Shown here: positions 1 to 9,331 of the stretch, in pieces
Position numbering within the stretch: the first letter of the stretch is position 1
Layout of the letters: every line of letters starts with the position of its first letter
Source of the DNA: an uncultured Allomuricauda sp.
Lineage (GTDB): Bacteria > Bacteroidota > Bacteroidia > Flavobacteriales > Flavobacteriaceae
Length of the DNA: 64,000 nucleotides
NCBI RefSeq assembly: GCF_947495325.1
Contig: NZ_CANLYK010000002.1
Span: forward strand, 868,001 to 932,000
Reading direction: 5' to 3'
Position numbers and translations under genes: made by a program
Notes under the pieces: generated by a model
What the model saw: the letters and a program-made list of their open reading frames with translations, nothing else
Told to the model about the DNA's origin: nothing
The model's database searches: none

Positions 1-113
1 GAATTGAATATGCCAACGTGAATGGTTGTAGGATAACCCCCAACGTCTATACTACCATAGAAGAGCTTGATAAATTTGTAACGGTAATAAAAACATTGGC
101 AAAGAGAGCATAA
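1..113 (+). CDS. C-terminal end of a class V aminotransferase-fold enzyme (partial)
   Basis: Only the last 36 codons are present; the gene enters from outside the window and stops at 111-113 (TAA). The translated tail contains RITPNVYTTIEELDKFV followed by a short basic end. That arginine, the small hydrophobic run and the TxEELD-F-V helix are what the final strand and helix of PLP-dependent class V aminotransferases (cysteine desulfurase/isopenicillin-N-epimerase-like) look like. No active-site residue is visible, so the substrate cannot be assigned. The next gene is convergent and begins its stop codon three bases later. Confidence 0.6.
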   Translation, partial: IEYANVNGCRITPNVYTTIEELDKFVTVIKTLAKRA

Positions 114-116
114 AGG

Positions 117-1013
117 CTATTCTATTTTATAATGTGCTAATTCTTCAGGGCCTTCCAGCAAAATCCTAACAATTTGTAGCGTACCATCGGGTTTGGTTGC
201 AATTTGCCATTTGATCAATGAAATTTTTCCATTTTCAATTTCAATTCCGGTAATGCTTCTTGGGTGAACACAACTACCATCATTAAACAAAGGAATTTGA
301 CCTGGTTCGGGAAAGCGAGGTCTATGCGTATGCCCTACAATTGTAATTTTAAGGGTATTCTTTAAAATCCAACGCTTGATCCGCCGTTCAATTCGGATGA
401 GTTCTTTGTAGTTTTTAGCTGGACTGGTTGGATCAGCAATACCAACCACTTGTAAAGGTTTCCAAAGAATACGAACCAAAAACCGACCAATACGCCAACA
501 AACATAATTCCACCAATCGGCTTGGTGTCCATGGGTGCAGAACAGTTCTTGTCCACTTTCCTTATGTTTTAGAATAAGTGCTTCATGGTACGTTATGCCT
601 TCAAAAAGGGCCTTGTCCGAATCATCAATGGGTTCAAAATAACTTGAGAGATTTTTGCTCACATAAGTCTTGTCTCTATATACCATATCATGGTTTCCCC
701 AAACCATATGTAGCCTGTTTTCCAAATGGAATTGACGTAACAATTGAAAAACATTTTTATGAGCTTCAAAAATGGATTCAAAGCTGAGGTTTTCCCATAG
801 CTCATCGCCATCCCCCAGTTCACAATACTCAAACCCTTCGCGATAATAATGGTTTAAGGCATGAAAATAAATGTTTCGGTTATTTGCAAAATCATCCGCA
901 AAACTATTGTCTCCCCTATGGCAATCGCTAAAAAAGATAAACTTTGAGCTATCATCAAAAGAGATGATTTTGGCATTTTGGTAAGCGCGGTCAAGTCTTA
1001 TGGTCGATGACAT
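117..1013 (-). CDS. Calcineurin-like metallophosphoesterase
   Basis: A 298-residue cytoplasmic protein with the ordered motifs of a calcineurin-like phosphoesterase: SDCHRGDN near residue 30 (D-x-H metal ligands), GDGDELWE near 68, GNHD near 107, THGH near 161 and GHTH near 227. These residues build the two-metal site that hydrolyses phosphoesters. The architecture resembles LpxH-like UDP-diacylglucosamine pyrophosphatases, but it is longer than typical LpxH, and its first motif is DCH rather than DVHLG. A general phosphatase or pyrophosphatase role is therefore safer. No signal peptide or membrane segment is seen. It is transcribed towards the aminotransferase tail and away from the GAF-domain gene. 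Confidence 0.8.
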   Translation of the reverse strand: MSSTIRLDRAYQNAKIISFDDSSKFIFFSDCHRGDNSFADDFANNRNIYFHALNHYYREGFEYCELGDGDELWENLSFESIFEAHKNVFQLLRQFHLENRLHMVWGNHDMVYRDKTYVSKNLSSYFEPIDDSDKALFEGITYHEALILKHKESGQELFCTHGHQADWWNYVCWRIGRFLVRILWKPLQVVGIADPTSPAKNYKELIRIERRIKRWILKNTLKITIVGHTHRPRFPEPGQIPLFNDGSCVHPRSITGIEIENGKISLIKWQIATKPDGTLQIVRILLEGPEELAHYKIE

Positions 1014-1128
1014 TCAGCAAATTTTACTAAATATCTAAAAATTGCAGTTAAAACCATAAAGATTCCCTTAACATTGGCGCATATTTTCTTTTTGTAACTT
1101 TATAGGCTAAACCTCGTCTAATACTGGT

Positions 1129-3501
1129 ATGGAGCAAAACTACAATGCTGAAAGTCCCATGTTGCAGTTGATAAGTTTCAATAAATTATTGGAACACTAT
1201 GATAATCAGCTAGAAAGCAAGGATGTGTACTTGGTAAATAGGGCCAAGCACGTATTGGATGCACAGGCACCTTTTCCAGAACTACGGGAAGGTTTTGATG
1301 ATGTTGGGCTGTTAAAGAAGCACGAGGATGTGATTAGTACCATTCTGGCGGACACATTTGCCCCGGTACTTACCTTGAATGAAATCAAGACAGCTTCCAC
1401 GCCATTTGATAATTTGGTTTTTAACTCCTCCGAACGGTTTCAAAATATTTTGCAGAATGCAGGTGAAGGATTTGAGCTGGAAATCCGGAATTTGCCCATG
1501 GAGCTCAATTATATCATGAAATGTACCGTGGTACTGAGTTACTACTACGGCTTTAAAATGGACTTTAAAAGGCCTTTGTTTTATGATATTCCGGACGCAA
1601 ATGGGGTAATGAGACATTATAGAATACTGTACAATGCAGATTTTATGGAAATCATTCCTACAGACAAATCAAAGGAACTTTCTCAGGAAGACGTTGACGA
1701 ACTCTTGGAAAATTTTGACAATCTAGATCTTTGGAAAGAAAAAATACCGCCAAACAGTTTTATTTCAAAGGGTTTTGTAATCTCCAATATGTTCGATGTA
1801 ACTGCCGAACATTCCATTTCGGAAATAAAATCCACGCTTATTGGAAGCAATAAAAGAGGAAATGAAAACTTTATGGACAGTTTTCAGGATACCTTTAGGT
1901 CGCTTTTTAACCTTAAAAAAATCAGCGTTGGGTTTGCAGGATATGATTCCAAGACAAATCGATTTCTAAAAATATACGGGAAGGGTATCGAAAGCCATAT
2001 TCTAAAGGGTAAGGAAATGGAATCTTGCGATACCATGCTATGCGGTTATTCCTATGATAAACTCTTTAAGGAGAACACCTATTTTGCCATTTCCAATGTA
2101 GAAAAATATTATAAAAAGACCAACGGAGGTCAACCCTACAAGAACCTTCATGAGCAGGGGATAAAAAGTGCAGTTTTGGCACCAATTGCAGACAATGGAA
2201 ACCTTTTAGGTGTCTTGGAATTGGTTTCTACCACTGTAAATGAACTTAACAGTATAAATGCGAATAAGCTGGATGATGTAATGCCATTTATTGTTTCCGC
2301 GGTTATACGATCCATAGAAGAAGAGGAAAATTTGGTAGATGCCATCATTCAACACGAGTGTACAACGGTTCATTCTTCCGTCTATTGGAAATTTCAAGAG
2401 GAGGCCAAGCGGTTCATGTCGGACGAACTGATTGGAAATCAACCTGTTTTTAAGGAAATAGTCTTTAAAGATGTTTATCCACTGTATGGACAGATTGATA
2501 TTAAGGAGTCCTCAAAAGAAAGAAATCTTTCAATACAGAGGGATTTAATGATTCAGCTTTCAGAAATTAATGAGGTACTCGATTCAGCTGTCAAAAAGTA
2601 TAAGCTTCCCATTTATGAGGAGCTGATGTTTAGGGTGGACACCTATCTTGAAGAGTTAAGAGAAACACTTTATACCCATACCGAGCAGGCGATTTTTGAT
2701 TTCGTAAAAGAAGAAGTAGTACCTGTTTTCAAACATTTAAAGAAAGAGGATAAAGAGATAAATCTGCTTGTTGAGAAGTATGAGAGTCAAATAGACCCAA
2801 CTACAGAATCATATTACGACCATCGCCGGAATTATGACAACAGTGTGATGGAAGCCAATATGAAGCTTGCTTCTTTATTGGATAGAAAACAAGTTGATGC
2901 CCAAAAAATGTTTCCACATTACTTTGAACGCTATAAAACAGATGGAGTAGAGCACAATATGTATATTGGAAGCTCCATTGCCAACGACCGAAATTTTGAT
3001 AAGCTGTACCTAAGTAATCTGAGGTTGTGGCAACTACAGGTCATGTGTGATATGGAAAACAAATATTACGCGCTTAAGACCAAACTACCTGTAAAATTGG
3101 ATGTGGCATCTTTAATTTTGGTATACAGTACTTCCCTGTCCATACGATTTAGGATGGACGAAAAACGATTTGATGTTGATGGCACCTACAATGCCAGGTA
3201 TGAAATCATTAAAAAGCGTATTGATAAATCCTATATTAAAGGAACCAATGAAAGATTGACCCAGAAGGGGAAATTGGCAATAGTATATTCCCAACGAAAA
3301 GACGAAAAGGAATATATGCGCTACATTAAATTTTTAAAAGCTAAAGGGTACTTTACCAATAACATTGAAATTGTAGAACTTGAAGGCTTGCAAGGTGTCA
3401 CCGGACTTAAGGCAATAAGGGCAGAAATTCTATATACAAAGGACACACAATCCGAAAGAACTTATACCTATGATGATTTAATGGAGGAATTGAAATCTTA
3501 G
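1129..3501 (+). CDS. GAF-domain-containing protein of a Bacteroidota-specific type
   Basis: A 790-residue soluble protein with no signal peptide. Residues about 250-390 look like a GAF domain (the segment SVGFAGYDSKTNRFLKIYG, then a conserved AVLAPIADNGNLLGVLEL strand pair). The flanking alpha-helical regions match no family I can name. Large single-GAF proteins of this length occur in flavobacterial genomes without a known role; a ligand-sensing or redox-sensing scaffold is plausible. There is no kinase, cyclase or GGDEF signature, so it is not an obvious enzyme. A near-consensus promoter box (TAACTTTA, 1095-1102) lies upstream. It converges with the HD/PycTM gene, with only 12 bases between the stop codons. 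Confidence 0.6.
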   Translation: MEQNYNAESPMLQLISFNKLLEHYDNQLESKDVYLVNRAKHVLDAQAPFPELREGFDDVGLLKKHEDVISTILADTFAPVLTLNEIKTASTPFDNLVFNSSERFQNILQNAGEGFELEIRNLPMELNYIMKCTVVLSYYYGFKMDFKRPLFYDIPDANGVMRHYRILYNADFMEIIPTDKSKELSQEDVDELLENFDNLDLWKEKIPPNSFISKGFVISNMFDVTAEHSISEIKSTLIGSNKRGNENFMDSFQDTFRSLFNLKKISVGFAGYDSKTNRFLKIYGKGIESHILKGKEMESCDTMLCGYSYDKLFKENTYFAISNVEKYYKKTNGGQPYKNLHEQGIKSAVLAPIADNGNLLGVLELVSTTVNELNSINANKLDDVMPFIVSAVIRSIEEEENLVDAIIQHECTTVHSSVYWKFQEEAKRFMSDELIGNQPVFKEIVFKDVYPLYGQIDIKESSKERNLSIQRDLMIQLSEINEVLDSAVKKYKLPIYEELMFRVDTYLEELRETLYTHTEQAIFDFVKEEVVPVFKHLKKEDKEINLLVEKYESQIDPTTESYYDHRRNYDNSVMEANMKLASLLDRKQVDAQKMFPHYFERYKTDGVEHNMYIGSSIANDRNFDKLYLSNLRLWQLQVMCDMENKYYALKTKLPVKLDVASLILVYSTSLSIRFRMDEKRFDVDGTYNARYEIIKKRIDKSYIKGTNERLTQKGKLAIVYSQRKDEKEYMRYIKFLKAKGYFTNNIEIVELEGLQGVTGLKAIRAEILYTKDTQSERTYTYDDLMEELKS

Positions 3502-3513
3502 TAATAAGTTTCT

Positions 3514-4704
3514 TTATGCTACTCTATCCGGTCCCAAAAAATGAAATGCGAGGCCAAATGCCAATACAGATATTACTATCCCTATAATAAAAATGGTATA
3601 GGTTGTTCTCAATATCTTATACTTTCTATTTAGGACAAGCCCTAGAAAATAAAGGTCTTTGGTAAGAGAAGAATAAATGTAGTCCTTGTCTTTTACCAAT
3701 TCTTGGATAGCCCATTCATATTCGTTCAAGCTCATTTTATGAAAATTCCCAAAAAACAAAAGGTTCACCTTTTTGTTTTCCACATCCTGTTTGGTGAACT
3801 GTCCACTGGTTACGTTGGGCCTTGTGGCAAGCACGGCCAAAACCATTGAAACAACGCTAAAAATTATAAAAATCGCTGTTGGATAGACCAAGTACGCATT
3901 TGAAGGATTATCCAGTTTCGGAATAAGATTGGACAGGGCCACGGAAATGATAATGGCATTTACGGATAACAGAATATTGGCCTTGGTATCCGCAATATCA
4001 CTAAGCGTTAAATGATTTTTTAGGGTAACCCTAAAAAGGGTCTGTATACCTCGGTCTGGACTCTCACTTTTATATTTTGCCTTAAGCGCTTCCTTCTTGG
4101 CAATTTCTTTCTCGGTCTTTTTCTCCTTCACCAACAGCTTCAGATTTCTCTCCTTGTTCTCTTCCCAATTGTCTTTGGCATAATCTGTATAAAATTGATG
4201 CTCATTCCGGAACATTTTTATGTTCTCATCCCGCCATTCCTTGTTAGAATATTTGGCAATTCCCAATTCTTTTAATTCCTCCTTTAAAAAATCTGTGGTT
4301 TCCCAATAACTTTTTTGGGCAAAATGTGAGGCATCGGCATCCCGTATAATCTCCTCATGCAAATTAGTTGGTTCATGATACCTTTTTGTAGCCATGATAC
4401 AAGAGCAGATCTGTTCAATGCTTTTGGTGTCATAATCGTTTTCCCTAAGGAACGCTGTGGCAATTTTACAGCTGGCTTCCTCATGGTTTTCAGTACTCTT
4501 GGTGTAGCCTGTATCATGAAACCACGCGGTTAATAAAAGCTTCTCCACTTCTACATCATCAAGATTATAGAAATTGAGTAATTCTTTAGTACTTTTAACT
4601 ACACGTTGGGTATGTCGTAAATTGTGGTATAAAAACTTTGGATTTAATTCTTTCTCCAAAATTTCCGAGACAAAACATTCAGCTTTTTCAACAATTTCCG
4701 ACAT
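3514..4704 (-). CDS. HD phosphohydrolase domain fused to a PycTM-type (Pycsar effector family) membrane domain
   Basis: The N-terminal 150 residues form an HD domain: H31 in NLRHTQRVV, the HD pair at 63-64 (WFHDTGY), H74 and D124 (RDADASHF). The family hydrolyses phosphodiester or phosphomonoester bonds, often in nucleotides. A charged lysine/glutamate-rich linker (about 180-215) leads to a C-terminal domain with LSDIADTKANILLSVNAIII at 234-253. That is the signature of the PycTM family, whose members in Pycsar phage defence sense cyclic pyrimidine nucleotides and disrupt the membrane. Three hydrophobic segments are visible (about 243-262, 271-293, 366-389). No nucleotidyl cyclase gene is adjacent, so it is not a complete Pycsar operon. 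It may be a chromosomal relative in which the HD domain degrades the ligand. Its start is divergent from the phosphoesterase/barrel gene. Confidence 0.75.
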   Translation of the reverse strand: MSEIVEKAECFVSEILEKELNPKFLYHNLRHTQRVVKSTKELLNFYNLDDVEVEKLLLTAWFHDTGYTKSTENHEEASCKIATAFLRENDYDTKSIEQICSCIMATKRYHEPTNLHEEIIRDADASHFAQKSYWETTDFLKEELKELGIAKYSNKEWRDENIKMFRNEHQFYTDYAKDNWEENKERNLKLLVKEKKTEKEIAKKEALKAKYKSESPDRGIQTLFRVTLKNHLTLSDIADTKANILLSVNAIIISVALSNLIPKLDNPSNAYLVYPTAIFIIFSVVSMVLAVLATRPNVTSGQFTKQDVENKKVNLLFFGNFHKMSLNEYEWAIQELVKDKDYIYSSLTKDLYFLGLVLNRKYKILRTTYTIFIIGIVISVLAFGLAFHFLGPDRVA

Positions 4705-4757
4705 AACAGTATTTTGAATACTCCAAAATACAAAAATTTGGAATCAACCTCATTGAT

Positions 4758-7700
4758 ATGAAAAAACATTACCTAATTGTTGTTTTAGCAGCTCTGGTAA
4801 ATAGCTGTGCCACTTATGAAACAAAATATGCAACTCCATTTAAAGACGGGGAAATTTTTAAGGCCAAAGAAGTTGAACATACTTTTTATCTGATAGGGGA
4901 TGCCGGAAAATCACCCATTGGGGATTTAAACCCTGCCCTTAAAATGTTCAAATCCAAATTAAGTGAAGCAAAAAAGAACAGTACTGCCATTTTTCTGGGA
5001 GATAACATTTATCCTGCTGGATTTCCTGGTAAGAAAACCGACCCTTCTGGGAACAAACTGGCAAAGAATCATCTAGATGCACAAATAAGTACGCTTGATG
5101 ACTTTAAGGGAAAGACGATTTTTATTCCTGGCAATCATGATTGGTATAGTAACGGACTAGAGGGATTGGAGCGCGAAGAAAAATACATTCAGAAAGCATT
5201 GGATAGCAAAAAAGTGTTTTTACCGGATAATGGGTGTCCCATTGAAAAAATTGAAATAGGTGATGATATCATTGTTATTGCAATTGATACAGAATGGTAT
5301 TTAACCAATTGGGATAAGCACCCAACCATGAACGATGATTGTGAAATAAAAGACCGGGGCAGATTTTTTGAAGAATTGGAAGGCCTTATCAAAAAGAATG
5401 TTGATAAAACTATCCTGATTGCAATGCACCATCCAATGTTCACCTACGGGTCTCATGGAGGTCAGTATTCGTTTAAGCAGCATATGAACCCCAGTGGAGG
5501 AAAATTCCCCCTTCCTGTGTTGGGAACAGTTGCCAATGTTTTAAGAAGAACTTCTGGAGCCACAATTGAGGATCAATCAAATAAGATATACAATCAACTA
5601 AAAAATAGGATAGTTACACTTTCCCAATACTCTGAAAAGGTAATTTTTGCATCTGGACATGAACATACGCTTCAGTATATAGAGGAAAATGGCATGCCAC
5701 AAATAGTTAGTGGTTCAGGTGCAAAAAAAGGAGCGACCAAGCTTTTAAATGGAAGTAAATTCTCTACAGGTCAAATGGGATATGCAACCTTAAAGGTTTA
5801 TAAAGATGGCTCTTCAAGTGTAGATTTTTATGGGATTGAAGATGATGGTTCTGAAAAATTGATATATAGTACCAAAGTATTGCAACCCAACAGAGAGAAA
5901 AAAATAAATAAATATACAGACCAGTTTCCTGCTGAGATGGAAGCTTCAATTTATACAGATCACGAGATTGATAGAAGCGGTTTTTACAAATGGCTTTGGG
6001 GCGATCGTTATAGAAAATATTATGCTACCAAGGTAAAAGCTCCTACGGTGCTTTTGGATACTTTGATGGGAGGTCTTTCGGTTGTGAGAAAAGGAGGTGG
6101 AAATCAATCAAATTCTCTACGGCTTCAGCATAAAGATGGTAGGCAATATGTAATGCGTGCGCTGCGGAAGAGCGCTGAGCGGTATTTACAGGCGATTGCT
6201 TTCCAAGAGCAATATATCATAGGAGATTTTCAAGATTCGTTTACCCAAAAGCTTCTTCTTGATTTTTATACGGGCGCACACCCATATGCTCCGTTTACCC
6301 TGGGGCCCCTTTCTGATGCCATTGGACTATATCACACCAATCCAAAAATGTATTACATACCTAAACAGAATGCTCTTGGGGAGTATAATTCGGATTTTGG
6401 GGATGGACTTTATATGATTGAGGAGCATGTATCCGAGGGGCATGATGACTTAGAAAGCTTTGGTAAAACAAATAAGATTGAAAGCACATATGATTTAATT
6501 ACCAAACTACGAAAGGATGAGGAATATAGCATTGATAAAAAAGAGTATGTAAAAGCGCGACTGTTCGACATGATGATTGGCGATTGGGATCGTCATGTAG
6601 ATCAATGGAGATGGGCGGAGTTCAAAGATGAATCAGGAAAAAAAATATACAAACCAATTCCTAGGGATAGAGATCAAGCCTATTCCATTTGGGGAGACGG
6701 TGCGTTAATGGCATTCGCATCAAGAACGGTTCCTCCCTTACGTATTTTTGAAGGCTTCAATGAAGAAATACGAAATGTAAAAGGTTTCAATGGATCACCA
6801 AGAACATTTGCCCTTGATATGGCTCTACTTTCTGAAACCGATTTGGATTTATGGATAGACCAGGCAAAATTCATTCAAAAACAAATAAACGAGGATGTGA
6901 TTGATAAATCTTTTTCTGCTTTTCCGGAAGAAGTCAAAGATGAAACTGTTACCAATTTCAAAAAAATCCTATTGGCAAGAAAGCAAAATCTTGTAGGCAC
7001 AGCTAAAGAGTATTTTAAAATAATCAATAAATACAGTGTGATTACTGGTACTGATAAGGATGATTATTTTAAGGTTCGTTCATTGAAAAATGGGAGTCTA
7101 GAAGTAAAGGGGTATCGCTTAAAAGATAAGAAAGCACAGGATTTGTTTTTTGAAAAAATATATGACCCAGAATTTACTAAGGAAGTTTGGGTATATGGGC
7201 TGGATGATGAAGATGTTTTTGATGTAAACACAACATCCTCCAAAATCAAGTTAAGAATTGTAGGAGGGCAAAATAATGACCAATATAAAATTGCCGAAAA
7301 ATCCAAAAAGGTGCATGCGTATGACTTCAAAACCAAAAAGAATACCTATGATGAAGCTTTTGGAGGAACGGTTCATGCCATTAATGATTATGACACAAAC
7401 ACCTATGAGTTTCTTAAAGTAAAGGCAAGTAACAATCAATTGTTGCCTTCATTTGGGTTCAATCCAGATGATGGCTTTAGAATAGGTCTTTCCGACACCT
7501 ATACCTTTAATGGATTTAGGCAAAACCCATTTACGCAACAACATACATTCAGTGCAGTATACTATTTTGCCACCAATGGTTTTGACTTTACATACAATGG
7601 AGAATTCGCCAATATTTTTGAAGATGTAAACTTAGAATTGAATGCCAAATTCACCAGTCCTAATTTCACAATCAATTTTTTTGGTTTCGGAAATGGAACC

Positions 7701-8474
7701 GAAAACAACGAGGATGAAGAACCTCTGGAACTTGATTACAACCGGGTTAGGTTAAGTACTATACGATTTGCCCCATCGCTTGTGTGGCGGGGATATTTGG
7801 GTTCTAAGGTAAGACTTGGAGTTTCGTATGAAGATATAGAGGTAGAGGAAACAGAGGATAGGTTCATTAACCAATTTTATGTTGAAAATGGAGAAGAGAG
7901 CGAGCAAAGTTTCTTTGGTGTGGATGCGGAATACAGTTACTCCAATACCGACAATGAAGCTTTTCCAACTTTAGGAATGAGCTTTTCCGTACAAGGAGGA
8001 TACAAAATGAATCTAAATGATTCGGAAAGAGCATTTGGATATATTATACCAAGTCTGTCCATCGATCATAAAATATGCTCCGATGGGCGATTGGTTTTGG
8101 CCACAAAAATTAAAGGACATTTTAATATCGGAGATGACTTTGAATTTTATCAAGGAGCTAGTATAGGTGCAAATGACGGTTTGAGAGGATTTCGTTTTCA
8201 ACGATTTACTGGAAAGACAGCCTATTATCAGAATACCGATCTGCGGTATAGTTTTAGAAAACGCAAAACAGGATTATTACCTGTAACACCTGGAATCTTT
8301 GGTGGTTTTGATTATGGAAGGGTATGGTTTCCCAATGAAGACTCGGATACATGGCACAATTCTTATGGAGGGGGTATTTTTGTAAATGGAGCGGATATTT
8401 TATCCGCAAACCTTGGCTTCTTTAACAGTTCAGATGGTTTGCGATTTGCTTTTGGAGTAGGGTTTGGCTTCTAA
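4758..8474 (+). CDS. Lipoprotein with metallophosphoesterase, kinase-like middle region and C-terminal outer-membrane barrel
   Basis: A 1238-residue secreted protein. The signal peptide ends in a lipobox-like VNSC, cysteine 17. Residues about 35-370 are a calcineurin-like phosphoesterase (GDAGK, FLGDNIYPAG, PGNHDWYSNG, AMHHPMFTYG, SGHEH). The last 350 residues or so are rich in alternating aromatic/polar strands and end in GVGFGF, with DGLRGFRFQRFTG near 1137, as in BamA/surface-antigen barrels. The middle part (about 440-650) carries GGGNQSNS (446-453), YVMRALRKS (464-472), GDWDRH (608-613) and PRDRDQ (635-640). These resemble the glycine loop, ATP lysine, catalytic D-x-x-R-H and metal-binding D of HipA/Fam20-like kinases; that reading is inference. 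It overlaps the convergent propeller gene by 4 bases. Confidence 0.75.
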   Translation: MKKHYLIVVLAALVNSCATYETKYATPFKDGEIFKAKEVEHTFYLIGDAGKSPIGDLNPALKMFKSKLSEAKKNSTAIFLGDNIYPAGFPGKKTDPSGNKLAKNHLDAQISTLDDFKGKTIFIPGNHDWYSNGLEGLEREEKYIQKALDSKKVFLPDNGCPIEKIEIGDDIIVIAIDTEWYLTNWDKHPTMNDDCEIKDRGRFFEELEGLIKKNVDKTILIAMHHPMFTYGSHGGQYSFKQHMNPSGGKFPLPVLGTVANVLRRTSGATIEDQSNKIYNQLKNRIVTLSQYSEKVIFASGHEHTLQYIEENGMPQIVSGSGAKKGATKLLNGSKFSTGQMGYATLKVYKDGSSSVDFYGIEDDGSEKLIYSTKVLQPNREKKINKYTDQFPAEMEASIYTDHEIDRSGFYKWLWGDRYRKYYATKVKAPTVLLDTLMGGLSVVRKGGGNQSNSLRLQHKDGRQYVMRALRKSAERYLQAIAFQEQYIIGDFQDSFTQKLLLDFYTGAHPYAPFTLGPLSDAIGLYHTNPKMYYIPKQNALGEYNSDFGDGLYMIEEHVSEGHDDLESFGKTNKIESTYDLITKLRKDEEYSIDKKEYVKARLFDMMIGDWDRHVDQWRWAEFKDESGKKIYKPIPRDRDQAYSIWGDGALMAFASRTVPPLRIFEGFNEEIRNVKGFNGSPRTFALDMALLSETDLDLWIDQAKFIQKQINEDVIDKSFSAFPEEVKDETVTNFKKILLARKQNLVGTAKEYFKIINKYSVITGTDKDDYFKVRSLKNGSLEVKGYRLKDKKAQDLFFEKIYDPEFTKEVWVYGLDDEDVFDVNTTSSKIKLRIVGGQNNDQYKIAEKSKKVHAYDFKTKKNTYDEAFGGTVHAINDYDTNTYEFLKVKASNNQLLPSFGFNPDDGFRIGLSDTYTFNGFRQNPFTQQHTFSAVYYFATNGFDFTYNGEFANIFEDVNLELNAKFTSPNFTINFFGFGNGTENNEDEEPLELDYNRVRLSTIRFAPSLVWRGYLGSKVRLGVSYEDIEVEETEDRFINQFYVENGEESEQSFFGVDAEYSYSNTDNEAFPTLGMSFSVQGGYKMNLNDSERAFGYIIPSLSIDHKICSDGRLVLATKIKGHFNIGDDFEFYQGASIGANDGLRGFRFQRFTGKTAYYQNTDLRYSFRKRKTGLLPVTPGIFGGFDYGRVWFPNEDSDTWHNSYGGGIFVNGADILSANLGFFNSSDGLRFAFGVGFGF

Positions 8475-9331
8475 TTGATTTTATAAGAATACAGGTTTCT
8501 TCCCTTTGTTTTGGATTGTTCATCCGCAATCAAAACAGTCGAATTATCCAAAAAACAAATGGATTCTTGCTGGGTTCTGTGAAACACATCTATAGTACGT
8601 AAGGTTCCTTTCGTAAAATCGTCAGACGGAAAATCAGTAAAAGCCCATATGAACCCTGAACCTAATAACACAACAGTTTTTCCATCAGGAGAGATATCTG
8701 CACCTGTTACGGAACAGAATTGTTGATCTAGGCACGTTGTGATCTCGCCAATTAATTCTGCCGTATGTGAGCCTTTTTTTGCTGGGATTTTATAAACAAA
8801 TGCCTTGCCCGTGTATGGTCTGGTTCTATTTTTCGTGATGAGGTATAGGAAGTCGTCTTTATAAAAGAACGCTTCACAATCAAACATCAATTTTGATTTT
8901 TTTGGTGGAAATTTCGTTTGCTCCGGATAATGGAATGTTATTTTTTCTGCTTCGATCTTGTTCCCTTTTTCTTTTTCTGGATTTGGTAATATATAAATAC
9001 ACAGATTTTTTCTGTCATTGAAATTGTTCCCAAAATCACCGATATATAAGTTGCCCAAGTTATCTTTTGCCAAGTCTTCCCAGTCGTTGTTTTTAACATC
9101 TTTCACATCGAATTTTTTAGTAATCTTGGCTTTGAGATTTACCTTATAAATATCATCCTTATTGCCATTGTCTTCAATGGCCCATACGGTCTCGCCATCT
9201 AAAGAGACAATCCCAGAGATTTCACTTAGTTTAGGAGGCAATTTTCCCAAGTATGTCAAATCTCCATAATAGGGTTTTTGTGCACACCCTTGTAGAACAA
9301 TAAGTAAAAGGAGAATACAGATTTTATTCAT
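8471..9331 (-). CDS. Predicted beta-propeller lipoprotein (SdiA-regulated/NHL-like)
   Basis: A 286-residue protein with a lipoprotein signal (LLLLIVLQGCAQ, lipidated C16). The rest is a series of short blades: EISGIVSLDGETVWAIEDNG, then WEDLAKDNLGNLYIGDFGNN, then DCEAFFYKDDFLYLITKNR, then TGADISPDGKTVVLLG. This pattern of G-I/D-x-D-x-L-Y-I is seen in SdiA-regulated-type and NHL-type propellers, which bind ligands or hydrolyse small esters. No catalytic residue can be pinned down. It is the last gene of the five-gene minus-strand run and overlaps the GyrI-like gene by 8 bases, so translational coupling is likely. Confidence 0.6.
   Translation of the reverse strand: MNKICILLLLIVLQGCAQKPYYGDLTYLGKLPPKLSEISGIVSLDGETVWAIEDNGNKDDIYKVNLKAKITKKFDVKDVKNNDWEDLAKDNLGNLYIGDFGNNFNDRKNLCIYILPNPEKEKGNKIEAEKITFHYPEQTKFPPKKSKLMFDCEAFFYKDDFLYLITKNRTRPYTGKAFVYKIPAKKGSHTAELIGEITTCLDQQFCSVTGADISPDGKTVVLLGSGFIWAFTDFPSDDFTKGTLRTIDVFHRTQQESICFLDNSTVLIADEQSKTKGRNLYSYKIN

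Noticed and set aside
3514..4704. A complete Pycsar defence operon
   Set aside because: No nucleotidyl cyclase gene is found on either side; only the effector-type membrane domain is present.
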